A stretch of 64,000 nt of DNA from positions 6,463,501 to 6,527,500 of the forward strand of contig NZ_CP063849.1 of NCBI RefSeq assembly GCF_015277775.1, given 5' to 3'. The notes beneath the pieces are model-generated. The model was not told where the DNA came from. It saw only the letters and a list, made by a program, of their open reading frames with translations, and ran no database searches. Shown piece after piece: positions 27,343 through 36,106 of the stretch. The DNA comes from Paludibaculum fermentans (lineage in GTDB: Bacteria; Acidobacteriota; Terriglobia; Bryobacterales; Bryobacteraceae). The translations under genes and the position numbers were made by a program. Numbering within the stretch: the first letter of the stretch is position 1; each line of letters starts with the position of its first letter.

Positions 27343-28035
27343 TTAGTTCTGGCCGTAAGTGGCGCCGGGCCCGTGTTTCCGCAGGAAGTGTTCGTCGTGC
27401 AGGGCTTGGCCGATGGCGGTCAGCGCGGGGTTCAGCCCGACGGTGATGGAGGCCATGCGGGCGATCTCTTCCAGCAGGACGGCGTTCATGGCGGCCTTTG
27501 ACGGCGAAGCGCCCCAGGCGAAGGGGCCGTGGCTGGAGACGAGGACCCCGGGCCGGGTGAGCGGGTCGATGCCTTCAAACCGGCGGATGATCGCCTTGCC
27601 GGTGTTCAATTCGTACTTCGACTGGATCTCTTCGTCGGAGAGCGGTTCGGTGACGGGCACGGAAGCGTAGAAGTAGTCGGCGTGAGTGGTGCCGAAGCAG
27701 GGGATTTCGCGTTTGGCCTGGGCCCAGGAGACAGCGTAGGTGGAGTGGGTATGCACGACGCCCTTCACTTCCGGGAAGTGGCGGTAGATCTCGAGGTGCG
27801 TATCGACGTCGGAGGAGGGGCGGAGGGAGCCCTCGACGATCTTGCCGTCGAGGTCGGTGACAACCATGTCTTCGGGCCGCAGCTTCTCGAAGGGGACGCC
27901 GCTCGGTTTGATCGCCATGAGGCCCTCAGCGGGTGAGAAACCGCTTGCATTTCCAAAGGTATACATCACCAGTCCGCGGCGTACGATCTCCAGATTCGCT
28001 TCCAGGACTTCAACTCTGAGTGACTCGAGCAGCAT
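27343..28035 (-). CDS. araD: L-ribulose-5-phosphate 4-epimerase
   Basis: The 230-residue protein matches class II aldolase/AraD throughout: FGNASGFSP, KPSGVPFEKL, the zinc ligands H95 and H97 in VVHTHSTY, D76, and H169 in SSHGPFAWG. It interconverts L-ribulose 5-phosphate and D-xylulose 5-phosphate in the cytoplasm. GGAGGAG lies six bases before the ATG. It is divergent from araB with 60 bp between them, a compact shared control region. No araA isomerase is in the window. Confidence 0.93.
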   Translation of the reverse strand: MLLESLRVEVLEANLEIVRRGLVMYTFGNASGFSPAEGLMAIKPSGVPFEKLRPEDMVVTDLDGKIVEGSLRPSSDVDTHLEIYRHFPEVKGVVHTHSTYAVSWAQAKREIPCFGTTHADYFYASVPVTEPLSDEEIQSKYELNTGKAIIRRFEGIDPLTRPGVLVSSHGPFAWGASPSKAAMNAVLLEEIARMASITVGLNPALTAIGQALHDEHFLRKHGPGATYGQN

Positions 28036-28095
28036 GAATTCTCCTCCCTCCAGCGTATGCGATAAGATCCTCTAGACGGAAGGAGCATTCATTAC

Positions 28096-29676
28096 ATGGC
28101 CATCGTAGCCGGAGTCGATTTCGGAACCCAAAGCGTCCGCGTGTCCTTGTTTGACAGCGAACGCGGCCGGCTGGGCGCAGCCGCGGCGGAGTATCCCGTG
28201 CTGAGGAAGCGGGAGGATCCGGACTATGCGATGCAACGTCATACCGACCACATGAATGCGCTTGCAGAGGCGACCCGAAATGCGCTGGCGGCGGCGGGGG
28301 TCTCAGGTGACAAAGTGGGCGCTATCGCGTTGGATACCACGGGCTCCACCGTGATCCCGCTGGGTGAGGGCTTGCAGCCCTTGGACGACTACTATTTGTG
28401 GTGCGATCACCGTGCCAAGGACGAGGCCGCGGAGATCACCCGGCATGCCCGCGAATCCAGCCTGGAGGCGTTGAACTGGTGCGGCGGCGTCTACTCGTCC
28501 GAGTGGGGTTTCTCGAAGCTGCTGCACTGGCTGCGGCACAATCCGGAGAAGCGCGGCGCCATGGTGACGGCCATGGAACACTGCGATCTGGTGGCCGCCG
28601 ACCTGTGCGGGATCACTGATCCGGCAGAAGCGCCCCGCAGTATCTGCGCCATGGGCCACAAGTGGATGTGGAACGCCTCGCTGGGCGGACTGCCGCCGGA
28701 AGAGTTCCTGACCGGGGTGGATCCGCTGCTGGCCGGCGTGCGGGCGAAGCTGAATGGCCGGTATGAGACTTCCGAGGTTCTGGCCGGATACCTCTCGGCG
28801 CCTTGGGCTGAGCGTTTGGGCCTGGCCGCCGGCATCCCGGTGCCGGTGGGCGCCTTCGACGCGCATTGGGACGCGATCGGCGCGGGCATTCGCGAAGGCG
28901 ATGTGGTGAACGTGGTGGGCACCTCCACCTGCATGATGGCCATCGCCAGGGAAGTGGGCCTGATTCCGGGTGTATGCGGCGTGGTGAAGGGGTCGATTCA
29001 TCCGGACTACTACGGCATCGAGGCCGGCCTTTCGGCGGTGGGCGACATCTTCGAGGCGATCGCGCGGCGCGCCGGAGCTACCGTAGCGGAGCTTTCACAA
29101 GGACTGGAGTCGTACAAGGCCGGCTCGACCGGCCTGTTGCGAATGACCTGGGACAACGGCGACCGGACCGTGCTGGTGAATCCTGAACTGGGCGGCGTGA
29201 CGCTCGGCTGGACCTTGGGCACGACGGCTGCCGATGAACTCTTTGCCGCGATTGAGGGCACGGCGTTCCACACGCGGATCATTCTCGAGCGCATGGCGGG
29301 CCATGGGGTCACCATTCACCGCGTGATCAACGGCGGCGGCATCCCGCAGAAGAACGCCGCGCTGAACAGGGTTTACGCGAACGTATTCAATAAGCCGGTG
29401 CTGGTGCCCGCGCAGGAAGTGACCAGCCTTGGGTCGGCTATCTTCGCCTTCATGGCGGCAGGCACCTTTGCGACGATCGATGAAGCGCAGGCGGCCTTGT
29501 GCCCGACTTACCACGTGATTGAGCCGGATCCGGCGGAAGCGGCCGTTTACGAGCAGCTCTTCCAGTGCTACCAAAAGATCTACTTCGCACTCGGCCAGCC
29601 GGGATCGGCGGCGGTGCCGATTGGTGAAGTGTTGCCGACCTTACGCAAGTTGCGTGGTAAGTCAGCGGGCGCCTAG
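28096..29676 (+). CDS. araB: Ribulokinase
   Basis: The 526-residue FGGY-family kinase has VDFGTQSVRVSLFD at the N-terminus (ATP phosphate-binding), ALDTTGSTVIPL, DDYYLWCDHRAKDEA and GAFDAHWDAIGAG. Downstream are VVGTSTCMM and the C-terminal INGGGIPQKNAALNRVYANV. It phosphorylates L-ribulose to L-ribulose 5-phosphate, the substrate of AraD encoded divergently. AAGGAG precedes the start by twelve bases. A strong terminator follows the stop. Confidence 0.93.
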   Translation: MAIVAGVDFGTQSVRVSLFDSERGRLGAAAAEYPVLRKREDPDYAMQRHTDHMNALAEATRNALAAAGVSGDKVGAIALDTTGSTVIPLGEGLQPLDDYYLWCDHRAKDEAAEITRHARESSLEALNWCGGVYSSEWGFSKLLHWLRHNPEKRGAMVTAMEHCDLVAADLCGITDPAEAPRSICAMGHKWMWNASLGGLPPEEFLTGVDPLLAGVRAKLNGRYETSEVLAGYLSAPWAERLGLAAGIPVPVGAFDAHWDAIGAGIREGDVVNVVGTSTCMMAIAREVGLIPGVCGVVKGSIHPDYYGIEAGLSAVGDIFEAIARRAGATVAELSQGLESYKAGSTGLLRMTWDNGDRTVLVNPELGGVTLGWTLGTTAADELFAAIEGTAFHTRIILERMAGHGVTIHRVINGGGIPQKNAALNRVYANVFNKPVLVPAQEVTSLGSAIFAFMAAGTFATIDEAQAALCPTYHVIEPDPAEAAVYEQLFQCYQKIYFALGQPGSAAVPIGEVLPTLRKLRGKSAGA

Positions 29677-29693
29677 ACTGGATTACTCCCATT

Positions 29694-29725
29694 GGCGTGC
29701 CGGAACCACCGGCACGCCCCCAATT
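29694..29725 (+). terminator. Intrinsic terminator behind araB
   Basis: GGCGTGCCGG and CCGGCACGCC form a perfect 10-bp stem with a five-base loop (AACCA), followed by CCCAATTTT. The flanking ATTG/CAAT can lengthen the stem. It starts 18 bp after the araB stop. Confidence 0.7.
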
Positions 29726-29951
29726 TTCAACTCCTGCTGAAAACGCACGGCATTCGCCATCCTTCCACGATTCCATCCCTCCGGGAATAAACGGAACCCG
29801 GAATGGGATGTTCCGGGCAGTGGCTCATCCACAGAGTGAATCGCAGGCTCGACGCGGCCCTTGGCTGCGGGTCCGGTTGCTTCATTAATCACGGCGCGCG
29901 CTGGAACCACGGCCACCGTAACTGCATCAGAAACATGGAAGAGGGGTCGAG

Positions 29952-30887
29952 ATGATCATCAAGTCCAGACAATCGAGCGATCTTCGCTACTCGCAGGTGA
30001 CGCCGAAGGGGGAGTACCTGAACCGCCGCCGTTTCCTTTCGGCCGGTTCGCTGGCACTGGGTGCGCTGACGCTGCCGGCCCAGCCGGCCCAGGCGGGCAC
30101 TAAGCTCGAGGGCGTGGTCAAGAGCAGCTACACGGTCAGCGACAAGGCTACGCCGTACAAGGATGTGACCACCTACAACAACTTCTACGAGTTCGGGGTG
30201 GACAAGGAAGACCCGGCGGTGAACGCCAAAAACTTCCGCACCTCGCCCTGGACGATCTCAGTGGAAGGGGATGTGGCCAAGCCCAGGAAGTTTGATATCA
30301 GCGAGATCCTCAAGATCGCTCCGCTGGAGGAGCGCATCTACCGGCACCGCTGCGTCGAGGCGTGGTCGATGGTGGTGCCGTGGATCGGCATCCCGCTCAA
30401 CGCCCTACTCAAGCTGGTAGAGCCCACGGCCAAGGCGAAGTATGTCGCCTTCCAAAGCCTGTACGACCCCCGCCAGATGCCCAAGGCCGGCGCGCTCGAC
30501 TTCCCTTACATGGAGGGGCTGCGCCTGGATGAGGCCATGCACCCGCTCACCATGCTCACCGTGGGCCTCTACGGAGAGGTGCTGCCCAACCAGAACGGTG
30601 CGCCGCTCCGCCTGACGGTGCCGTGGAAGTACGGCTTCAAGGGGATCAAGTCGATCAACCGCATCCGGCTGGTGGGCAGCCAGCCTTCCACGAGTTGGAA
30701 CACGATGGCCGCCCGGGAGTACGGGTTCTATTCGAACGTGAATCCGAACGTGGATCACCCCCGCTGGTCGCAGGCCAAGGAACGCCGCATCGGAGAGTTC
30801 TTCAAGCGCGACACGCTGATGTTCAACGGCTATGGCGATCAGGTGGCCGGGCTGTATTCCGGCCTGGATCTGAAGAAGAACTACTAG
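29952..30887 (+). CDS. msrP: Periplasmic methionine sulfoxide reductase catalytic subunit MsrP
   Basis: The 311-residue protein has a twin-arginine leader ([16 protein letters not shown], arginines 25-27) and the molybdopterin-binding SUOX fold. C134 in [10 protein letters not shown] is the expected molybdenum ligand. Further marks are the MsrP-typical [10 protein letters not shown] and [13 protein letters not shown]. It repairs oxidised methionine in periplasmic proteins, with electrons delivered by MsrQ, encoded five bases downstream. GAGGGG precedes the ATG. The 275-bp upstream region holds the araB terminator and no other gene. Confidence 0.95.
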   Translation: MIIKSRQSSDLRYSQVTPKGEYLNRRRFLSAGSLALGALTLPAQPAQAGTKLEGVVKSSYTVSDKATPYKDVTTYNNFYEFGVDKEDPAVNAKNFRTSPWTISVEGDVAKPRKFDISEILKIAPLEERIYRHRCVEAWSMVVPWIGIPLNALLKLVEPTAKAKYVAFQSLYDPRQMPKAGALDFPYMEGLRLDEAMHPLTMLTVGLYGEVLPNQNGAPLRLTVPWKYGFKGIKSINRIRLVGSQPSTSWNTMAAREYGFYSNVNPNVDHPRWSQAKERRIGEFFKRDTLMFNGYGDQVAGLYSGLDLKKNY

Positions 30888-30892
30888 TCCCC

Positions 30893-31519
30893 ATGAAGCG
30901 CATTCTCTCCAGCCGCTGGGTAAAGCCAGTGGTGTTCCTAGCGGCCCTCGCTCCGCTACTGCTGCTCGTCTGGCAGTTCTTCCATGACGGACTGGGTGCG
31001 AATCCGCTGCAGTTCATTACGCACGCCACAGGCGACTGGACGCTGCGTTTCCTGGTCTTTACCCTGGCGGTCACTCCGCTGCGCAAGCTGCTCAACCTGC
31101 CGGATCTCATTCGTTTCCGGCGCATGCTGGGGCTCTATGCGTTCTTCTACGGCTGCCTGCACCTGATGACCTATCTGTGGTTCGACAAGTTCTTCGATTG
31201 GGCGGACATCGTGAAGGACATCGCGAAGCGGCCCTACATCACGATCGGGACCCTCGGTTTGGTGCTGATGATCCCGCTGGCGATCACCTCCACCGTGGGT
31301 TGGATCCGCCGGATGGGCGGCAAGCGCTGGCAGATGCTGCACCGGCTTACCTATGTGAGCATCGTGGCCGGGGTGATCCACTACTACTGGCTGGTGAAAC
31401 TGGATGTGAGCCGGCCGTTGTTCTACGGCGGGCTGACCGCCATTCTGCTGCTCTACCGTGTGGCCGTCTGGTTCATGAAATCGCGTGCGCGGCGGGTGCC
31501 GGCTCCGGTCGCGGCCTGA
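30893..31519 (+). CDS. msrQ: Haem-binding membrane subunit MsrQ
   Basis: The start is the ATG five bases behind msrP, giving 208 residues and six hydrophobic segments. Haem-ligand candidate histidines lie in GCLHLMTYLW, QMLHRLTYVS and VIHYYWLVK, as in the MsrQ/YedZ family. It passes electrons from the quinone pool to MsrP. The frame is also open upstream inside msrP, but that part is unlike protein. Confidence 0.93.
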   Translation: MKRILSSRWVKPVVFLAALAPLLLLVWQFFHDGLGANPLQFITHATGDWTLRFLVFTLAVTPLRKLLNLPDLIRFRRMLGLYAFFYGCLHLMTYLWFDKFFDWADIVKDIAKRPYITIGTLGLVLMIPLAITSTVGWIRRMGGKRWQMLHRLTYVSIVAGVIHYYWLVKLDVSRPLFYGGLTAILLLYRVAVWFMKSRARRVPAPVAA

Positions 31520-31637
31520 GTCCTCAATCCCCGGCTGGCCGGCGGCATTAGGAAATTTTTACCAGCCGTGTCGTGTTGGGGGCGTCCCGTGAGGCCACGG
31601 CCTGCCGTAAATCATTCATTTTAAAAAACTCCGCCTC

Positions 31638-31652
31638 TGGCACACGACGTGC
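31638..31652 (+). promoter_or_regulatory. Probable sigma-54 promoter
   Basis: TGGCAC (31638-31643), five bases, then GTGC (31649-31652) matches the TGGCAC-N5-TTGC consensus at nine of ten positions. The essential GG and GC are exactly 12 bp apart. Transcription would start near 31664, about 34 bp before the zinc-ribbon gene. An activator (bEBP) site was not identified. Confidence 0.5.
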
Positions 31653-31697
31653 ACTCTGCTGAAGAGTGTCATACATAGTCACACGCGGAGTAGACGC

Positions 31698-32081
31698 GTG
31701 ACAGCTCCAATTATGGGAGAACCGTCCAGCGTCAACCAGTCAGGAAAGGCCCTAGCCTGCCCACGCTGCGGCTGGAACAGCGTACGCGCATCCATGCAGC
31801 AAGGCGCCGGGGATACTTTCCTCGCTCTCCTCTGTCTTGAGCCCAAACGGTGTGGAAAGTGCCTGCACAGGTTCTTTCGCTTCAACCGGTACGCTAAATA
31901 CGTGCTGCCGCTGATGATCTGTTTCGTCCTCGGAGGCCTGCAACTGAGGCGTGAGATCCGTCAGTACCGGATCGACCAGGCCCGGGCGAACGCAGTCCAA
32001 ACCATGGCCATGCCGGGTGGTTCGTCAGGCAACTCCCCGTCGACCGTGCCGGCCAAGCGGGACTCGAGGCCGGGGCGTTAA
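31698..32081 (+). CDS. Small zinc-ribbon membrane protein
   Basis: A GTG start seven bases behind GGAG gives 127 residues. CPRCGW near residue 21 and C-L-E-P-K-R-CGKC near residues 46-54 form a probable zinc ribbon. A single transmembrane helix (YVLPLMICFVLGGLQL) follows, then a disordered tail. The topology suggests a cytoplasmic zinc ribbon anchored to the membrane. The family is unknown to me. The sigma-54-like promoter upstream suggests conditional expression. Confidence 0.65.
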   Translation: MTAPIMGEPSSVNQSGKALACPRCGWNSVRASMQQGAGDTFLALLCLEPKRCGKCLHRFFRFNRYAKYVLPLMICFVLGGLQLRREIRQYRIDQARANAVQTMAMPGGSSGNSPSTVPAKRDSRPGR

Positions 32082-32281
32082 CCCGGATTTGGGCGGCGGA
32101 CGCGCATCCGCTGTTCCCTCGATCTTCCCCCTAATGTGGGGACTCAGCCTAAGAGGTAAATATTTCCGACCTAGGGACCAGTTCGCACATATCTACCGGT
32201 ACCTTAGTACCTATAGAGAGGCTATCTCCCTAGTTTTCAGTGGAGGCGACTTTGGCCGATGAACTGCTTATAATCTCAGCG

Positions 32282-32482
32282 ATGCCTATCACAAACGCGT
32301 TCTCCACGGATGTGAAATCGCGCCGCAGTGTTGCCGTAAAGGACACCGCTAGGCCGCTCTCCACGAAACAGCGCCCTCACCGGTGCAGCAGCGCGGAGCG
32401 GCTCGCCGACAAGCTCCTGCAGAGCCCGAAGTTCCTGACTGATCTGCGGATTGTGATGCAGCGCCTGGAAGCGGGCGAGTAG
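32282..32482 (+). CDS. Possible small hypothetical protein
   Basis: The 66-residue frame begins MPITNAFSTDVKSRR and ends with a regular helix (SAERLADKLLQSPKFLTDL). A GTG 14 codons upstream is an alternative start. The ribosome-binding site is poor. The 200 bp upstream are AT-richer than average and contain GGTAC/GTACC (32198-32211), suggesting a controlled promoter. Without homologues it is only a candidate gene. Confidence 0.35.
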   Translation: MPITNAFSTDVKSRRSVAVKDTARPLSTKQRPHRCSSAERLADKLLQSPKFLTDLRIVMQRLEAGE

Positions 32483-32579
32483 CCCGCACGCGAGAACTCT
32501 AGTCCGATCTCTCTCCTCCCTACCGGGCGGTTCGTCGACCTTACCAGGAAATCGAACCGTCCGGCCTCCCTTTCCCGGC

Positions 32580-34097
32580 TCAGGCCCTTGAGCGACCCGC
32601 CTTCTTCAACTTCTCCAGCGTCTCCAGCATCTGCTTCACCCTGTCCGCAAACTGTGTGGCCAGGTTGTGCTGCTCGCCCGGATCTTCCGAAAGATGGAAC
32701 AACTGAGGATTAGGGTCGTTCCCCAGCTCAATGTGTGTTTCGTTGGTCTTCGGGCCGGGTCTTGCCTCAATCACCTTCCAGTCGCCCACGATCAAAGACA
32801 GCGCGCCGGCGTGCTCCACCAGCGAGTCCCGCCCCTTCTTTGTCTGACCTAACAGCACGGGCAGCATATCCAGGCTATCCGGAGCGGCTTCGGCGGGCAG
32901 GCTTTGCCCTGTCAGGTTCGCGAATGAATTCAGCAGATCCACCTGGCAGAACATCGCATCCGAGACCATGGGCTTCACATGGCCTGGCCAGCGCAGCAGG
33001 AACGGTACGCGGGTGCCGCCGTCATAGGAACTGTACTTCCCTCCCCGCCAGGGGCCGGCCGGCTTGTGCCCGCCCAGTTTCTCCACCGCCTGGTCCTGGT
33101 AGCCATCGTCCACCACCGGCCCGTTGTCGCTGGTGAAGATGATCATCGTGTTGTCGGTCAGCTTGTTCCGGTCGAGGGCGTCCATCACCTGCCCGACCGT
33201 CCAATCGAGCTCCGCGATCACGTCGCCGCGCGGCCCCATGGGCGTCTTCCCCACAAAGCGTTTGTTCGGCATTCTCGGCACGTGGATGTCGTGCGTCGCG
33301 AAGTAGAGGAAGAACGGATTCGCCTTGTATTTCTCGATGAATGATACGGCCTTGCCAGTGATGGTGTCGGCAATGTCCTCGTCCACCCAGCGCGCCGACT
33401 TGCCGCCGCTCATGTACCCGATGCGGCTGACTCCGTTCACGATCGTCATGTCGTGGCCGTGGCTGGGGTGCATCTTCAGCAGTTCCGGATGCGCCTTGCC
33501 CGTGGGTTCATTGCCCACCAGCTTCTCGTAGTTCACGACGATCGGGTCTTTCGGGTCCAGGCCGACTACCCGGTGATTCTCGACGTACACGCACGGCACA
33601 CGGTCGCCCGTGGCCGGCAGCAGGAAGGAATAGTCGAAGCCCACCTCGAGCGGTCCCGGCTTGATCTCGCCGTTCCAATCCACATTGCCTTTGCCCAGTC
33701 CCAGGTGCCACTTGCCGACAGCCCCGGTTGCGTACCCGCTCTTTTTGAGCATCGCGGGCAGCGTGTAGCGGCCCGGCTCGATGATCAGGGAGGCGTCGCC
33801 GGGCAGGATGCCCGTTCCTTTGCGCCGCCAGGCGTATTCCCCGGTGAGCAGCGCATAGCGGGAGGGCGTGCAGGTGGCGGAGGGGGAATGCGCGTTGGTG
33901 AAGCGCACTCCGCTGCCGGCCAGGCGGTCGAGATTGGGCGTCTTCACCCGGGTCGCCCCGTAGCAGCTCAGGTCGCCATAGCCGCAATCGTCCGCATAGA
34001 TATAGACGATGTTCGGTCTTTGCGCCGCCGCCTTCGCCCGCGCCTGCGAAAGCAGCGGCAGGGCGGAATAGAGGAACTGGGAACGCGTCATCTGCAT
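32580..34097 (-). CDS. Exported sulfatase
   Basis: The 505-residue protein has an N-terminal export signal (MTRSQFLYSALPLLSQARA) and the sulfatase fold. Metal-binding aspartates 36-37 lie in YADDCGYGD, and the CTPSR signature has C76, to be converted to formylglycine. Downstream are GKWHLG, ATHDIHVP and IFTSDNGP. It removes sulfate from a carbohydrate or aryl ester outside the cytoplasm. The substrate cannot be read from sequence, but the sialidase-like genes nearby suggest sulfated glycans. GAGAGG precedes the start. Maturation needs a formylglycine-generating enzyme, which is not in this window. Confidence 0.92.
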   Translation of the reverse strand: MQMTRSQFLYSALPLLSQARAKAAAQRPNIVYIYADDCGYGDLSCYGATRVKTPNLDRLAGSGVRFTNAHSPSATCTPSRYALLTGEYAWRRKGTGILPGDASLIIEPGRYTLPAMLKKSGYATGAVGKWHLGLGKGNVDWNGEIKPGPLEVGFDYSFLLPATGDRVPCVYVENHRVVGLDPKDPIVVNYEKLVGNEPTGKAHPELLKMHPSHGHDMTIVNGVSRIGYMSGGKSARWVDEDIADTITGKAVSFIEKYKANPFFLYFATHDIHVPRMPNKRFVGKTPMGPRGDVIAELDWTVGQVMDALDRNKLTDNTMIIFTSDNGPVVDDGYQDQAVEKLGGHKPAGPWRGGKYSSYDGGTRVPFLLRWPGHVKPMVSDAMFCQVDLLNSFANLTGQSLPAEAAPDSLDMLPVLLGQTKKGRDSLVEHAGALSLIVGDWKVIEARPGPKTNETHIELGNDPNPQLFHLSEDPGEQHNLATQFADRVKQMLETLEKLKKAGRSRA

Positions 34098-34235
34098 GGG
34101 GTCACCTCTCGAACCCTTCCAAAAGATCGCATTTCGATGCGGCCCGTCAAGCGCGGCGCGTCTAGAATATAGTCAAACCACACAGGCGGTTCGCGCCGTC
34201 AGAGGAGTGGAGTGGTTCCGAAGAGAGGCGGATTC

Positions 34236-35057
34236 ATGCGGGCAGGCTGGGTCACCGCTGCAGTGTTGCTTTGCGCCGCCGCCGGCTTGGCGCAGCGCTT
34301 CTTCCAGTTCTCACACAGGGAACAAGGCCCGCGTCCGGTGTTCGAGACGAAGACCGAGTTCCACTTCGTCCGGCTCGAGTACACCGATCTGCCCCAATAC
34401 CACCGGCGCTTCGGCTACTCCTCCCGCAGCGGCAGCGGCAACGGCTGGTGGATGATGGACTGGCCCGACGCCGATGAACATTTCACGCAGGGCATCCAGC
34501 GCCTCACCCGCATCCACACTGGCGATCCGCACCACTTCAGCCTCACCGACAAGCAGCTCTACGACCACCCGTGGATCTACGCCACGCAGGTGGGCTGGTG
34601 GGCACTCTCCGACACGGAAACCGCCAACCTGCGCGAGTACCTGCTGCGCGGCGGCTTCCTGGTGGTCGACGACTTCTGGGGCGACGAGCAGTATGAGACG
34701 TTCCGCCGCACCATGGCACGCGTCCTGCCTGGCGAGCCCATCGCCGATATCGAAGAGACCGACTCCGTGATGCATGTCCTCTACGACATCCGCGAGAAAG
34801 ACCGCACCATCATCCCCGGCACGCGCCATCTGCGCCCGGGTCCTAACGGCACCGCCAGCGCCCAATACCCGCCCGGCGCCGTGCCTGCCTGGCGTGCCAT
34901 GACCGATGGGAAGAAGCGCATGGTGGTCGCGGTCAACTTCAATACGGACGTGGGCGACGCCTGGGAGTACGCCGATGCGCCGGAATACCCCGAAGCCATG
35001 ACCACGCTCGCTTACCGCTACGGCATCAACTACATCGTTTATGCGATGACGCACTAA
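34236..35057 (+). CDS. Exported DUF4159 protein
   Basis: The ATG was chosen because AGAGG stands seven bases before it and it yields a signal peptide (MRAGWVTAAVLLCAAAGLAQ). The mature part has the DUF4159 pattern: FHFVRLEYTDL, WPDADEHFTQGIQRLT, HPWIYA, LREYLLRGGFLVVDDFWG and, near the end, MVVAVNFNTDVGDAWEYAD. The fold resembles glutamine-amidotransferase-like domains used for binding; no function is established. It ends 4 nt inside the convergent sialidase-like gene. Confidence 0.8.
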   Translation: MRAGWVTAAVLLCAAAGLAQRFFQFSHREQGPRPVFETKTEFHFVRLEYTDLPQYHRRFGYSSRSGSGNGWWMMDWPDADEHFTQGIQRLTRIHTGDPHHFSLTDKQLYDHPWIYATQVGWWALSDTETANLREYLLRGGFLVVDDFWGDEQYETFRRTMARVLPGEPIADIEETDSVMHVLYDIREKDRTIIPGTRHLRPGPNGTASAQYPPGAVPAWRAMTDGKKRMVVAVNFNTDVGDAWEYADAPEYPEAMTTLAYRYGINYIVYAMTH

Positions 35058-36106
35058 CGGCCGGCCTGGATCCACCCTTCGTCCAGCACCGCGTGCACGA
35101 TCACCGTGCGGCCCTTCGTCGTGTACACCAGGTGGATCTTGCCGTCCTTGGTCTGGATGGCCACCGGATATGCGAAGCCGTCCTTGCCCGTGCCCACGTC
35201 ACGCTTCCACGGCCAGGTCTTGTCCTTGTCGGCCGACAGCGCCACCGTCAGCGGCGTCCGGTCTTCCATCGAATTGTTGTAGACGAGGAACAGCTTTCCG
35301 CTCTGCAGCTTGATGAAGTCCACGGCCGCATTCGGATTGGGGAACTGCGAGTCCTGCCCTTCCGTCCAGGTCTTGCCTCCATCCTGAGACTCGGCCCGGA
35401 TCACATAGCCGTCCTTCACCGGCCCGTAGCCGCCGCCGCGCCGGCAGTAGGCGATCAGGTGGCCGGGCGCGATCTCCGCCGCCGCCGGCTGGATGTTGCC
35501 TTTCTTTGACCGCACCTGGCCGCTCTCGATCCACTGCCGCTTCTTGACGTCCCAACGCAGGAACCACGAGGTCGAATCCGGCCCCACGTTCTCGGTATCG
35601 CGGCCGGTCTCGTGATAGGCCGGCAGCAGATACTCGCCCGACGCCAGGACGATGGGCCGGCCGCGCACCATCATGCCTTCGCGCTCCGACACCACGAAGC
35701 TCTCCGACCACGTCTTCGCCTGGTCGTGCGACACCTTGGCCTGGATCCGCGACGTCGACCATGTCTCGCCCCAGCGCACCACGTAGAACAGCCACACCAC
35801 GCCATCGGGCGCCTGCCAAATCACCCCATTGCCCACCGAGCGGAACGGGTCAGAGGCAATCAACTGCGGAGCCGACCACTTCCTCGTGGCCTGCTCGAAG
35901 CGCGACCCGAAGACGCCCGTCTTCACCGCATACTCATCCGCCCCGCCGTAGTAGACGAGGTAGAGATCGCCGTTCGACAGCTCCGTGATGGACGCGGGGT
36001 GTTTGTAGGGCCCGGTCTTCACCTCGGGGCCGAAGACGCGCTCCGTCACGAGTTCGCCGGACCACCCCAGCGCCAGGAAAAGAAAGAAAGCTGCAATGAG
36101 TCTCAT
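35054..36106 (-). CDS. Secreted sialidase-like (BNR) beta-propeller protein
   Basis: After a signal peptide (MRLIAAFFLFLALGWSG) the 350 residues form a six-bladed sialidase-type propeller with Asp-box-like turns (SHDQAKTWSES, SQDGGKTWTEG, SADKDKTWPW). Similar proteins are annotated as exo-alpha-sialidases, but the catalytic arginine triad cannot be confirmed by eye. The start overlaps the stop of the upstream gene by 4 nt, so the two sialidase-like genes are co-translated. Confidence 0.8.
   Translation of the reverse strand: MRLIAAFFLFLALGWSGELVTERVFGPEVKTGPYKHPASITELSNGDLYLVYYGGADEYAVKTGVFGSRFEQATRKWSAPQLIASDPFRSVGNGVIWQAPDGVVWLFYVVRWGETWSTSRIQAKVSHDQAKTWSESFVVSEREGMMVRGRPIVLASGEYLLPAYHETGRDTENVGPDSTSWFLRWDVKKRQWIESGQVRSKKGNIQPAAAEIAPGHLIAYCRRGGGYGPVKDGYVIRAESQDGGKTWTEGQDSQFPNPNAAVDFIKLQSGKLFLVYNNSMEDRTPLTVALSADKDKTWPWKRDVGTGKDGFAYPVAIQTKDGKIHLVYTTKGRTVIVHAVLDEGWIQAGR

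Noticed and set aside
32198-32211. GGTAC-CTTA-GTACC inverted repeat before the small 66-residue candidate gene
   Set aside because: The arms are only 5 bp long, so chance is likely. It is mentioned as context but not called as an operator.
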